DNA of 64,000 bases, taken from NCBI RefSeq assembly GCF_003217325.1, contig NZ_QJTI01000011.1:1-64000 (forward strand), written 5' to 3'. Both the position numbers and the translations under genes were made by a program. Numbering within the stretch: the stretch's first letter is position 1; each line of letters begins with the position of its first letter. The DNA comes from Rhodopseudomonas faecalis (GTDB lineage Bacteria; Pseudomonadota; Alphaproteobacteria; Rhizobiales; Xanthobacteraceae). The notes beneath the pieces were generated by a model, which was given only the letters and a program-made list of their open reading frames with translations, made no database searches and was not told where the DNA came from. Positions 19,705 through 27,674 of the stretch are shown here, piece by piece.

Positions 19705-20061
19705 TTACGCGCCGTCATATTCCGCCCAGCAATCGGGGGTCTCGAACACCCGCACCTGGGCCAATTGCGGCAAGGCCGGCTTGGTGCGCTGCCAGATCCA
19801 GATCGCGATGTTTTCCGCGGTCGGATTTTCCAGCCCTTCGATGTCGTTGAGGCAATGATGATCGAGCTGCGCCAGCAGCCCGCCAAACGCCGCCTCGATC
19901 TCAAAGAAATCCACCACGAAACCTGTGGTCGCATCGACATCGCCCTGCAACTGCAGCTCCACGCGATAGGAGTGGCCGTGCATGCGGTGGCAGCGATGGG
20001 TCGGTGGCACGTTCGGCAGCCGATGCGCGGCTTCGAACCTGAAAGCTTGTGTGATCTTCAT
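19705..20061 (-). CDS. queD: 6-carboxy-tetrahydropterin synthase QueD
   Basis: 118 residues, the normal QueD length. It converts dihydroneopterin triphosphate to 6-carboxy-5,6,7,8-tetrahydropterin, the second step toward queuosine. Zinc ligands are H13 (AAHRLP), H28 and H30 (CHRMHGHSY), with catalytic C24; LDHHCLND near 66-73 and PTAENIA near 80 complete the family pattern. It is convergent with the hemerythrin-like gene. No other queuosine genes lie in the window. Confidence 0.93.
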   Translation of the reverse strand: MKITQAFRFEAAHRLPNVPPTHRCHRMHGHSYRVELQLQGDVDATTGFVVDFFEIEAAFGGLLAQLDHHCLNDIEGLENPTAENIAIWIWQRTKPALPQLAQVRVFETPDCWAEYDGA

Positions 20062-20398
20062 GGTCGTCCGGGAGATGGGCGCCCTTCGGAGCGGGCGCCG
20101 CGGCGGCGCGGACCCTAGCGGAGCCGGTGCGGTATTTGAAGCCCGAACCGACCGTCACGGCTGCATAGCCGGTGCCGGACCCTGCCGCTTTCGTGCCGCA
20201 CTCGCGAAATCACGGTTAAAAACCCACTCGCCTTCAGCGTGCATTCGTTCATGGTTTCACAACCACGCTAGGGTTTTCACCAGGATGGTCAGATTCCCTT
20301 AATCGCTGACCGGCCACCTTCCCGCGCCTACGGGAGCATTGCCTGCAGATGTCGCGAGCCAGCAACTGGTCGACCGCCAAAGGCGGAGGGGGCGAACG
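20062..20398. other. Divergent intergenic region
   Basis: 337 bases between queD (leftward) and the diguanylate cyclase gene (rightward). I see no gene or clear operator; promoters for both must lie here. Confidence 0.5.
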
Positions 20399-21676
20399 AT
20401 GCTAAGCATTCCTACGGTTTGGCTGCTGTTCGTGGTTAATTTCTCGGCCCTCGGACTGGTGTGGGCCTATGTGCTGCGCGGTCATCCGAACTTTTTGCCA
20501 GCCCGGTATTGGGGTGCAGCGACCGGCTGTGCGGCGCTCGGCGCCGCCGTTGCGCTGCTCCGCGGCGTGGTCGACTCGCCGATGCCGCTGGTGCTCGGCA
20601 GCACGCTGATGGTGCTCGCCAACTGCCTTGGCATGATGGGCCTTTTCCGCTTCTTCCGCCTGCCGAGCGGCTGGCTGGTCACCGCCGTGGTGACGGGCGT
20701 AAGCGCGGTCGCGATCGCGATCTTCACCTATGTCGCCGAGAACATGGCGATGCGGATCGTGGTCTACTCCATTGCTCACGCCATCCCGATCGCACTGACG
20801 CTGCGCTATCTGCTGTCGCGTTCCGATCGGCGCACCCAGCCGGGCATCTGGCTGACCGCGCTGGTCTCGGCGCTGATCCTGGCCGTATTGGCGATCCGTT
20901 CCGTGGCGGCACTGCTGGGCATCGGCGGCGAGCTGCAGACGCTGCATTTCAACGTCGTCCAGGCCTGCCTGGTGGTGCTGCTGTCGTTCCTGTCGATGCT
21001 GTGGGGCATCAGCTTCCTGCTGCTGTCGTTCGACCGGCATCGAAATGAGATGGCCAGCCTGGCATTGGTGGACGAACTGACCGGCGTCGCCAATCGCCGC
21101 CAGGCATTGCAACGCCTGAACGAATTGTGCACCGAAGCGCAGCTGTCCGGCATGCCGTTCACCGTGCTGGCGATCGACCTCGATGGCTTCAAGGGCGTCA
21201 ATGACCGTTACGGTCATGGCGCCGGCGATGATTGCCTGCGCGCCTTCGCCCGCGCCGCGCAAGAGCGGCTGCGCCCCGACTATCTGCTGGCACGGGTGGG
21301 CGGCGACGAGTTCTCAATTTTGATGCCGCGCAGCACCACGCGCGATGGCGCGCTGATCGCGCGCAGCGTGGTGGAAGCCTGTCAGGTGCAGCGCGGCCAG
21401 CCATTTGACGCGATTTCAGCATCAATCGGCGTCGCGCAATGGACCTGCGACATCGGCAGCGATCCCGAACGGCTGATCGATGCGGCCGATCAGGCGTTGT
21501 ACGTCGCCAAGAAGAACGGCAAGAACCGCTACGCCATCTACGAGCCCACGCCGTCCACTCTTGCTGCCGCGGCCACGACGACCTTGCTACAGTCGCCAGA
21601 AATCACCGGCCCGGGCGATGGTGATCTGTGCCTGCCGGACGCCTCGTCATTTCGCACCGCGCCCTCTGTCCGCTAG
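20399..21676 (+). CDS. Membrane-bound diguanylate cyclase (GGDEF)
   Basis: 425 residues. The first ~205 residues contain six or seven membrane helices forming a 7TM-like sensory module. A GGDEF domain follows (~225-390), with DELTGVANRR, DLDGFKGVNDRYGH and the active-site motif RVGGDEF (G301-F305), so it should make c-di-GMP. The product-inhibition site RXXD at the canonical spacing is absent (the sequence reads ERLRPDYLLARV), so feedback inhibition may be weak. A ~40-residue low-complexity tail ends the protein. The ATG at 20399 is preceded by GGAGGGG. The signal sensed is unknown. Confidence 0.88.
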   Translation: MLSIPTVWLLFVVNFSALGLVWAYVLRGHPNFLPARYWGAATGCAALGAAVALLRGVVDSPMPLVLGSTLMVLANCLGMMGLFRFFRLPSGWLVTAVVTGVSAVAIAIFTYVAENMAMRIVVYSIAHAIPIALTLRYLLSRSDRRTQPGIWLTALVSALILAVLAIRSVAALLGIGGELQTLHFNVVQACLVVLLSFLSMLWGISFLLLSFDRHRNEMASLALVDELTGVANRRQALQRLNELCTEAQLSGMPFTVLAIDLDGFKGVNDRYGHGAGDDCLRAFARAAQERLRPDYLLARVGGDEFSILMPRSTTRDGALIARSVVEACQVQRGQPFDAISASIGVAQWTCDIGSDPERLIDAADQALYVAKKNGKNRYAIYEPTPSTLAAAATTTLLQSPEITGPGDGDLCLPDASSFRTAPSVR

Positions 21677-21787
21677 CGGTGCATCAACGCCGGCGCGTGA
21701 CATCTTGCCTAGCGGTGCTAGCATTCAATTAATGGGGCGACGCTCACGGCAATTCGGGGGCTCTTTGCCTCTTGAAAGGACATGATC

Positions 21788-22180
21788 ATGAGCCACTTCC
21801 ACGCGGTGATCTGGATCGATCACAAGGAAGCTCGGGTGTTTCATTTCAACCCCAGCGAAGCCGACAAGTTCGTGGTGCATTCCGATCATGCCGACCGCCA
21901 CATCCATCACAAGCGCACGATCGGCAGCGGCCACGAACCCGAGGATCAGCACTTTCTGCAATCGGCAATGGAAGCGATCGCCGATGCCGGCGCGGTGCTG
22001 ATCGTCGGCCCCGCCAACACCAAGCACGCGCTGGAAAAATACATCGAGAAGCACAATCCGTCGCTCAAGCAGAAGATCGCGGCGGTCGAAAACGTCGATC
22101 ATCCCTCCGATGGTCAGATCGTCGCGCACGCCCGCAAATATTTTAAGGCCGAGGACAGGCAAACGCCGCAAGTGCGCTGA
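21788..22180 (+). CDS. Small conserved protein, eRF1-domain-like (tentative)
   Basis: 130 residues, soluble and His-rich in the first half (HFHAVIWIDHKEARVFHF, HSDHADRHIHHK). The pattern of a short strand-rich start, a long helix (HFLQSAMEAIADAGAVLIVGPANTKHALEKYI) and an ending ENVDHPSDGQIVAHARKYF resembles proteobacterial proteins often named translational machinery protein, related to domains of archaeal/eukaryotic release factor eRF1. That suggests ribosome association, but the link is from memory. AAGGA precedes the ATG at 21788 by 7 bases; the ATG at 21782 is too close to it. Confidence 0.6.
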   Translation: MSHFHAVIWIDHKEARVFHFNPSEADKFVVHSDHADRHIHHKRTIGSGHEPEDQHFLQSAMEAIADAGAVLIVGPANTKHALEKYIEKHNPSLKQKIAAVENVDHPSDGQIVAHARKYFKAEDRQTPQVR

Positions 22181-22405
22181 CGCGCACGCCCCCCGCCAAC
22201 CATTGCGCAAGCTCGACGGCGGCGCGCAGCGCCGTTAAGCCCCGCTGAGTTGGGCACGTCGCGCGCGGCGCCCAGTCGCTCCGCGCATGCTCCGTCATCC
22301 TATAGGCGCTAGGGCATCATGCGCATTGGGCCTGAATCGAATGCAGCGCGCACGAGCCGCGAAGGATGAGCCGCAAGCCCACCGCCGATACGCCTTCTTC
22401 GCCGC

Positions 22406-22465
22406 GTCATCCTTCGAGACTTTCCCGCAGCGCTATTGAGCCGCGGGAAAGCACCTCAGGATGAC
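22406..22465. repeat. REP-like extragenic palindrome
   Basis: GTCATCCTTCGAGAC at the left and CACCTCAGGATGAC at the right are imperfect inverted copies, and the inner arms CTTTCCCGC and GCGGGAAAG match exactly. Sequences of the form GTCATCC...GGATGAC are common dispersed repeats in Rhodopseudomonas and Bradyrhizobium genomes. Confidence 0.65.
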
Positions 22466-22651
22466 AACTCCGGACGTGCTTTGTTGCACCGGCAATGGCC
22501 CGGCACGACTATCCAACTTCCCCTCACGCCACCGCCGACGACCACCTTGATGATGCTCTCGCCGTCCCTTTCCGGTCCTTGGAGCGTCGGCTGGATCTGC
22601 GGCGATCTGCGCCCTGTGCTTGTCGGTAACAGTCAGCCCCCGCTCTCAATA

Positions 22652-22701
22652 TGCACATATGTGCAAAATTCGGTTGACAGCGTCACCCCTCGTATTATGA
22701 A
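22652..22701 (+). promoter_or_regulatory. Palindromic operator candidate and sigma70-like promoter of the ORP-like operon
   Basis: TGCACATATGTGCA (22652-22665) is a perfect 14-bp palindrome. Eight bases later come TTGACA (22674-22679) and, after 16 bases, TATGAA (22696-22701), a plausible -35/-10 pair 23 bases before the first ATG. The palindrome position fits a regulator acting at this promoter; the DUF134 protein encoded next is an obvious candidate. Confidence 0.55.
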
Positions 22702-22724
22702 CACACACCCGAAACGGACACACG

Positions 22725-23471
22725 ATGCCGCGACCACGAAAACTCCGGTTGATCCAGAACGCCGCCCTGATCGGTTACTACAAGCCTCAGGGCGTCCCGC
22801 TGTCCAACCTCGTCGAGACCGTGCTTCCTCTCGATGGTCTCGAGGCGTTGCGGCTCGCCGACGTGGAGGGTCTTGAGCAGGTCGAAGCGGCATCCCGAAT
22901 GGGCATTTCGCGCTCGACCTTCTCGCGGCTCTTGGCCGAGGCGCGCACAGCGGTGGCAACGGCGCTATCGCAAGGCTGGGCCATCAGGATCGATGGTGGC
23001 CCCGTTGAAACCGCCATCGCAGCACCAGAGAGCGGATGCGGTCGGCGACGAGCCCGCCGCCGGCTCGACACACGTCCCGCCACCGCACCGATAGCGGAGG
23101 CGACAAATAGTGAAGCAGGAGAATCAAAGATGGGTTGGATTGCTGTCAGCGCGAGAGATTCGACGCCGGATGCCGAGATCGACCCGCGCTTCGGCCGGGC
23201 GGAATGGTTCGTTCTGTTCGACCCCGCGGCGCAGCGCTGGAGCTGCCTCTCCAATCGCGACGCTCAGGCCCAGGCGCAGGGGGCCGGCCCCGCCGTCGTC
23301 GAGCGACTGGCGAAGGCCCATGTCGTGAAAGTGGTCACGGGCTCGATCGGTCCGAAGGCAGCACGGGCGCTGAGCGCCGCCGGCATTGCCGCCATCGAGG
23401 GGGCGCAGGGCAGGACCGTGCGTGAATCACTCGGCCTGATCCCCGAGGCAAGCGGCGCGCGGACGTCATGA
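22725..23471 (+). CDS. DUF134 DNA-binding domain fused to a NifX/DIM-type domain
   Basis: 248 residues with two parts. Residues ~1-90 match DUF134 (UPF0251): MPRPRKLRLIQ start, then a helix-turn-helix (DVEGLEQVEAASRMGISRSTFSRLL). Residues ~135-245 form a dinitrogenase iron-molybdenum cofactor (NifX/NafY/MTH1175) domain: WIAVSARDSTPDAEIDPRFGRAEWFVLFD, then the helix-strand pattern ending in GAQGRTVRESLGL. The linker is Arg/Ala-rich. An internal ATG at 23130, in frame and preceded by AGGAG at 8 bases, could yield the second domain alone. The stop overlaps the next start (ATGA). The DUF134 half probably binds DNA; the DIM half may carry a metal cluster. Confidence 0.82.
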   Translation: MPRPRKLRLIQNAALIGYYKPQGVPLSNLVETVLPLDGLEALRLADVEGLEQVEAASRMGISRSTFSRLLAEARTAVATALSQGWAIRIDGGPVETAIAAPESGCGRRRARRRLDTRPATAPIAEATNSEAGESKMGWIAVSARDSTPDAEIDPRFGRAEWFVLFDPAAQRWSCLSNRDAQAQAQGAGPAVVERLAKAHVVKVVTGSIGPKAARALSAAGIAAIEGAQGRTVRESLGLIPEASGARTS

Positions 23472-24361
23472 TCCTCGCCATCGCCAGCGGCAAGGGTGGC
23501 ACCGGCAAGACGACGATCGCTGCCGCCCTAACCCGCATTTGGGACGCGCCGCGCCTCGCCGTCGATATGGATGTCGAGGCGCCGAACCTACACCTGCTTC
23601 TGTCGCCGACGGTCGACGGGGAGCAGCAGGCCACGCTCGACGTGCCGGTCGTTCTTCATCCGGAAAAATGCAACAGCTGCGGCGCCTGCAGCGACATCTG
23701 CGCCTTCAATGCCATCTTCATGGGGAGTGGCAGCCCGGTCGTGTTCTCCGAGCTTTGCCACGGGTGCGACGGTTGCTTGCAGGTGTGCCAGCGCGGCGTA
23801 TTTGGTCGCGGCCAACGTGACCTCGGGGTGATTTCCTGGGGGCGGGCAAGCACCCGCGACGGCGTCTCGGCCGATCTGCGCGTCGTCGGCGGACGAATGC
23901 GGGTCTGCGAGAACACCTGTCCGCCGCTGATCCGTCAGCTCCGCGCGCGGGTCGACGCCATGCTGCGCGAGAGCCCCGGCGACGTCATCATCGACGCGCC
24001 TCCCGGCACCAACTGCCCAGCGCTGACCGCGCTGCGCGACGTCGACGTCGTGCTGCTGGTGGCGGAGCCGACCCCGTTTGGTCTGCACGATCTCGGTCTC
24101 GCTGCGAGGGCTTTCCATTCCGACAACGTTCCCGTCGGGGTTGTCATCAATCGCGCGGGCCTCGGCGACGACGAACTCATCCACGACTATTGCCGCCGGC
24201 ATGCGTTGCCGGTGCTGGCGGAAATTCCGTTCCAACGAGACATCGCCGAAGGCTGCGCCCGCGGTGAACCGCTCGAATTGATGGCAGCGGACCTGCGCCA
24301 CCGCATCACGGCGCTGGCCGGCTCGGTGCGCGCGCTCGCAAAACGGAGTGACGCGGCATGA
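23468..24361 (+). CDS. MinD-type ATPase with two [4Fe-4S] clusters (ORP-complex type), first copy
   Basis: 297 residues. A deviant Walker A (KGGTGKTT, 9-16) marks the MinD/Mrp/CooC family of P-loop ATPases. Inserted at ~62-112 is a ferredoxin-like domain with two CX2CX2CX3C sets: C68, C71, C74, C78 and C97, C100, C103, C107. The ATPase fold resumes, with VIIDAPPGTNCP near 172-183. This layout matches the ATPases encoded beside the orange protein (ORP) in Desulfovibrio and similar archaeal proteins. It may load or insert a metal or metal-sulfur cluster into the NifX-type partner proteins at the expense of ATP. ATGA overlaps join it to both neighbours. Confidence 0.87.
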   Translation: MILAIASGKGGTGKTTIAAALTRIWDAPRLAVDMDVEAPNLHLLLSPTVDGEQQATLDVPVVLHPEKCNSCGACSDICAFNAIFMGSGSPVVFSELCHGCDGCLQVCQRGVFGRGQRDLGVISWGRASTRDGVSADLRVVGGRMRVCENTCPPLIRQLRARVDAMLRESPGDVIIDAPPGTNCPALTALRDVDVVLLVAEPTPFGLHDLGLAARAFHSDNVPVGVVINRAGLGDDELIHDYCRRHALPVLAEIPFQRDIAEGCARGEPLELMAADLRHRITALAGSVRALAKRSDAA

Positions 24362-25254
24362 TTCGGGAGATCACCGTCGTGAGCGGCAAGGGCGGCACCG
24401 GCAAGACCTCGGTCACCGCCGCCTTCGCTAAATTAGCCGGCCGATCGGTCGTCTGCGACCTCGACGTCGACGCCGCCGATCTGCACATCCTGTTGCATCC
24501 GCAGGTGCTCGACTCCCATGAGTTCTACGCCGGCCAGACGGCCGTCCTCCACGCGGAATCGTGCACAAACTGCCGGGCGTGCGCAAGCTATTGCCGCTTC
24601 GACGCCATCGTGTCGAGCGCACAGGGCACCACGATTGATGCGAGCCGTTGCGAAGGTTGCGGCGTGTGCGCGTATTTCTGTCCGTTCGAAGCGATCGCGA
24701 TGCAGCCGCGCCTGTCCGGCCGCTGGTTCCGCTCGCGCACTGCGATCGGCGCCATGCTGCATGGAGAACTCTATCCCGGCCAGGAGAACTCCGGCCTTCT
24801 CGTAACGCGACTACGCGAGGAGGCGCACGAGGCGTGCCGCGCCGGCGCATTCGAATACATCATTGCCGATGGCCCGCCCGGAATCGGCTGCCCCGTCATC
24901 GGCGCCGTCACCGGCACCAGTTTCGTCGTGGCGGTGACCGAGCCAACAGTGTCCGGGGTGCACGATCTCGTTCGCATTTGCGACCTGTGCGATCATTTCA
25001 AACGGCCGGTCGGCGTCGTTCTCAACAAGGCCGACCTCAACTCCGACCTCGCGGTATTCATCGAAACATTCTGCGCCGAACGCGGCTACGCCTTGCTCGC
25101 CAGCATCCCCTATCTGCCTTCGGTCGTCAGGGCACTGACCGAAGGCCGCACGATGGACGAGATCGAGGACGGCGGCATCGGCAGTTCCGTTCGACAAGCC
25201 TGGCAGGCCGTGGTGGCCCACTTTCACAATTCAACAGATCGAGTGACCTCATGA
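24358..25254 (+). CDS. MinD-type ATPase with two [4Fe-4S] clusters (ORP-complex type), second copy
   Basis: 298 residues, a paralogue of the preceding gene with the same architecture: Walker A KGGTGKTS at 11-18, cluster sets C69, C72, C75, C79 and C98, C101, C104, C108, then YIIADGPPGIGCP and VTEPTVSGVHDL. The pairing of two such ATPases in tandem is also seen in the ORP operon of Desulfovibrio, where they are thought to work together. The start overlaps the previous stop and the stop overlaps the next start, so stoichiometric translation is likely. Confidence 0.87.
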   Translation: MIREITVVSGKGGTGKTSVTAAFAKLAGRSVVCDLDVDAADLHILLHPQVLDSHEFYAGQTAVLHAESCTNCRACASYCRFDAIVSSAQGTTIDASRCEGCGVCAYFCPFEAIAMQPRLSGRWFRSRTAIGAMLHGELYPGQENSGLLVTRLREEAHEACRAGAFEYIIADGPPGIGCPVIGAVTGTSFVVAVTEPTVSGVHDLVRICDLCDHFKRPVGVVLNKADLNSDLAVFIETFCAERGYALLASIPYLPSVVRALTEGRTMDEIEDGGIGSSVRQAWQAVVAHFHNSTDRVTS

Positions 25255-25631
25255 ATACGCTACTTGCAATTCCCTCGAAGGCCCCCGGTGGGCTCGACGC
25301 TTCACCGTCGGCGCATTTTGGTCACTGCGACGCCTTCACCCTGGTGGCGTTGCACGATGGCAAGATCGAAAACACCTCGGTGGTGCCGGTGCCGGAGCAC
25401 AGCAAGGGCGGCTGCATGGTACCAGTCAACCTGCTCGCATCGCACGGCGTCACGGCGATCGCCGCGGGCGGCATGGGGCAACGGCCGCTGCTGGGATTCC
25501 TGCAGGTCGGAATCAAGCCTTACTTCACCGGCGCCCACGGGAGCGTCGCCGAAGTCGTCTCTGCGTTCATCGCCGGCGGACTTCAGCAGTTCGGCCAGGA
25601 TTCATGCTGCTGCGGCGACGACAGCCACTGA
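25251..25631 (+). CDS. NifX/MTH1175-type (DIM) metal-cluster carrier protein
   Basis: 126 residues forming a single dinitrogenase iron-molybdenum cofactor domain: MNTLLAIPSKAPGGLDASPS, HFGHCDAFTL (the HFG.C motif, C26), GGC (C55), GVTAIAAGGMGQRPL and GAHGSVAEVV. The C-terminus ends in CCCGDDSH, a likely metal-binding tail. ORP and NifX/NafY bind Mo-Cu or Fe-Mo clusters with this fold. It is the last gene of the four-gene operon, joined by an ATGA overlap. I suggest it receives a cluster from the ATPases; which metal is unknown. Confidence 0.85.
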   Translation: MNTLLAIPSKAPGGLDASPSAHFGHCDAFTLVALHDGKIENTSVVPVPEHSKGGCMVPVNLLASHGVTAIAAGGMGQRPLLGFLQVGIKPYFTGAHGSVAEVVSAFIAGGLQQFGQDSCCCGDDSH

Positions 25632-25777
25632 GCGGATCATGCCATCGCCACCCGAGCGATGGATTGCGGCCGGTACGTGAACTCGCACAATAATGAGGCG
25701 GCGGCCGGTCGCCCTCATCTGGGTGATGAGTTGCACTCGGCGGCGGTCAAGGCACCGCACGCCACGACCGACTTGCC

Positions 25778-26455
25778 TCACGCCACCTTGCCGTCCACCA
25801 CTTCGATAATGCGGTCGCAGCGCTCCGCGAGCCCAGGATTATGCGTCACCATCAAAAAGGTGGTGCCGCGCTCGCGATTGATCTCGCGCATCAAGGCGAA
25901 CACCGCTTCGGCCGAATGGGTATCGAGATTGCCGGTCGGCTCGTCGGCCAGCACCAGATTGGGATTCATCGCCAGCGCGCGGGCGATCGCGACGCGCTGC
26001 TGCTGACCGCCCGACATGTTGCTGGCGCTGTTGTTGGCCCAGCGGCTAAGGCCAACCCGGTCGATCAGCGCCGCGGCGCGCGCCTGCATCTCGTCATCCG
26101 GGTGGCCGCGATCGACCAGCATCGGCATCATGACGTTCTCAAGCGCCGTAAAGGCCGAGATCAGATAGTGATACTGAAACACAAAGCCGATGGTCTGGCC
26201 GCGCAGCTTGGTCAGCGCCGCATCGCCAAGCTCCCCGGTGTCGTGACCATCGATCACCAGCCTTCCCGCGGTCGGCCGGTCAAGCAGGCCGATAATGTTG
26301 AGCAGCGTTGATTTGCCTGAGCCCGACGGCCCCATCAGCGCCAGGAAGTCTCCCGACTGGATCGACAGATCGATGCCATGCAGCACCTCGGTCTCGACCG
26401 GCGTGCCGACATTGTAGGATTTGCGGATTCCTTCCAGGCGCAGAACCTCAGCCAC
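25778..26455 (-). CDS. ABC transporter ATP-binding protein (MacB/LolD type)
   Basis: 225 residues. Walker [10 protein letters not shown] (~41), Q-loop, the signature MSGGQQQR, Walker B LVLADEP and the H-loop VTHN are all present; [19 protein letters not shown] is typical of the MacB/LolD/FtsE group. I choose the GTG at 26455, which overlaps the permease stop by 8 bases and starts the conserved fold; an ATG at 26476 would add seven residues. Last gene of a three-gene exporter operon. The MacB group pushes substrates from the periplasm through mechanotransmission rather than moving them across the inner membrane. Confidence 0.9.
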   Translation of the reverse strand: MAEVLRLEGIRKSYNVGTPVETEVLHGIDLSIQSGDFLALMGPSGSGKSTLLNIIGLLDRPTAGRLVIDGHDTGELGDAALTKLRGQTIGFVFQYHYLISAFTALENVMMPMLVDRGHPDDEMQARAAALIDRVGLSRWANNSASNMSGGQQQRVAIARALAMNPNLVLADEPTGNLDTHSAEAVFALMREINRERGTTFLMVTHNPGLAERCDRIIEVVDGKVA

Positions 26456-27674
26456 GGATCGCCACCACCGGATCAAGCCGCGCCGCCCGCAGCGCCGGCG
26501 CGATCGCCGCGGCGATGCCGGTTGCGGTGGCGAGCACGGACGCCATCACGAACAATCGCGTTTCGAGGATCAGCGGAAACAGCTCGCTGCCATCGACCTG
26601 GCGCGCATAGCGATGCCACATGATCAGCGCGAAGGCGCCGAGCGCCGAGCCGATCAACGCGCCGACAAAGGCCAGCAGCCCGCCTTGGATCAGGAACATG
26701 CGCAAAATCTGTTCGCGCCGCGTGCCCATGGCACGCAAAATGCCGATGTCCTTGGAGCGCTGGATCACCGACACGATCAGCACCGCCGCAATGCCGAACG
26801 CCACCGACAGGCCGACGAACAGCCGGATCAAGGTGTTGGAATTCTGCTGGGCCCGCACCGCCGTGAAGAATTGCGCATTGGTGCTGATCCAGCTCTCGGC
26901 CTTCACCGGCAGCATCGCCTGAATTTCCTTGGCGATCACGTCGGCATTGTAGATGTCGTTCACGGTGAGATCGATCGAGGTGACGCCGCCGATCAGGCCG
27001 AGCATGCTCTGGGCGTTGCGCAGCCGGACAAAGGTGGTGCGCTGGTTGGCGCCCTTGTTGCCGAGATCGAAGATGCCGTTGATGGTCAGGATGCGGCTGC
27101 CGGCGATCGGGGTGTTGACGATGATCTTGTCGCCGAGCACCGCACCGAGATCGCGCGCCAGCTCGGTGCCGATCAGAATGCCCTCGGTGGTGATCTGGGA
27201 ATCGCCGGCGACCATGTAGTCCGGCACCTTGACGATCTTGAAATAGATGTCGGGCTCAATGCCATTGAGGGTGATGGCGCGGCTGGCGTCGCCGCGCAGC
27301 GCCAGCGCCGAGCCTGACGCGGTGGCGGCGGCGTTGATGACATCGGGCCGGGTCTGCATTTCGGCGCGGATCTTCGGCCATTGATTGATGGAGATCAGCC
27401 GCTGGGTCGGGCGCTGTACGGTGGCGGCCTCGAACGTTCCATCGTCATCGCGCAGCGGCCGCGCCACCTGATCGGGCGGCACCAGCTGGATATGCGCTTG
27501 CGACGTCAGCACGCGCTTGATGAAATTGGCCTGCAGGCCGCTCAGCATCGCCGACATGAACACGATCACGCCGACGCCGATCGCAATGCCACCGACGATC
27601 ACCAGGGTCTGTAGCGCTCCGTCAAGCAGGAAGCGGACCGCGGCAATCCACTCGAACGGCAGCCAGCGCTTCAT
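26448..27674 (-). CDS. ABC transporter permease (FtsX/MacB/LolC-E type)
   Basis: 408 residues with the four-helix topology of this class: one membrane helix near 20-45, a ~220-residue periplasmic MacB-PCD domain, then three helices near 275-400 ([35 protein letters not shown] contains the family hallmark). It overlaps the fusion-protein gene by 4 bases and the ATPase gene by 8. With both partners it should form an inner-membrane exporter complex. No outer-membrane channel gene lies nearby, so it may use a TolC encoded elsewhere; the substrate is unknown. Confidence 0.88.
   Translation of the reverse strand: MKRWLPFEWIAAVRFLLDGALQTLVIVGGIAIGVGVIVFMSAMLSGLQANFIKRVLTSQAHIQLVPPDQVARPLRDDDGTFEAATVQRPTQRLISINQWPKIRAEMQTRPDVINAAATASGSALALRGDASRAITLNGIEPDIYFKIVKVPDYMVAGDSQITTEGILIGTELARDLGAVLGDKIIVNTPIAGSRILTINGIFDLGNKGANQRTTFVRLRNAQSMLGLIGGVTSIDLTVNDIYNADVIAKEIQAMLPVKAESWISTNAQFFTAVRAQQNSNTLIRLFVGLSVAFGIAAVLIVSVIQRSKDIGILRAMGTRREQILRMFLIQGGLLAFVGALIGSALGAFALIMWHRYARQVDGSELFPLILETRLFVMASVLATATGIAAAIAPALRAARLDPVVAIRG

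Larger units (their letters stand above)
22181..22724 (+). other. Intergenic region with a REP-like element and a promoter
   Basis: 544 bases without a supported gene. They contain the extragenic palindrome at 22406-22465 and, at the right end, a palindrome and promoter serving the ORP-like operon. The frame at 22436-22876 runs through the palindrome and out of frame into the downstream gene, so I do not accept it. Confidence 0.6.
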
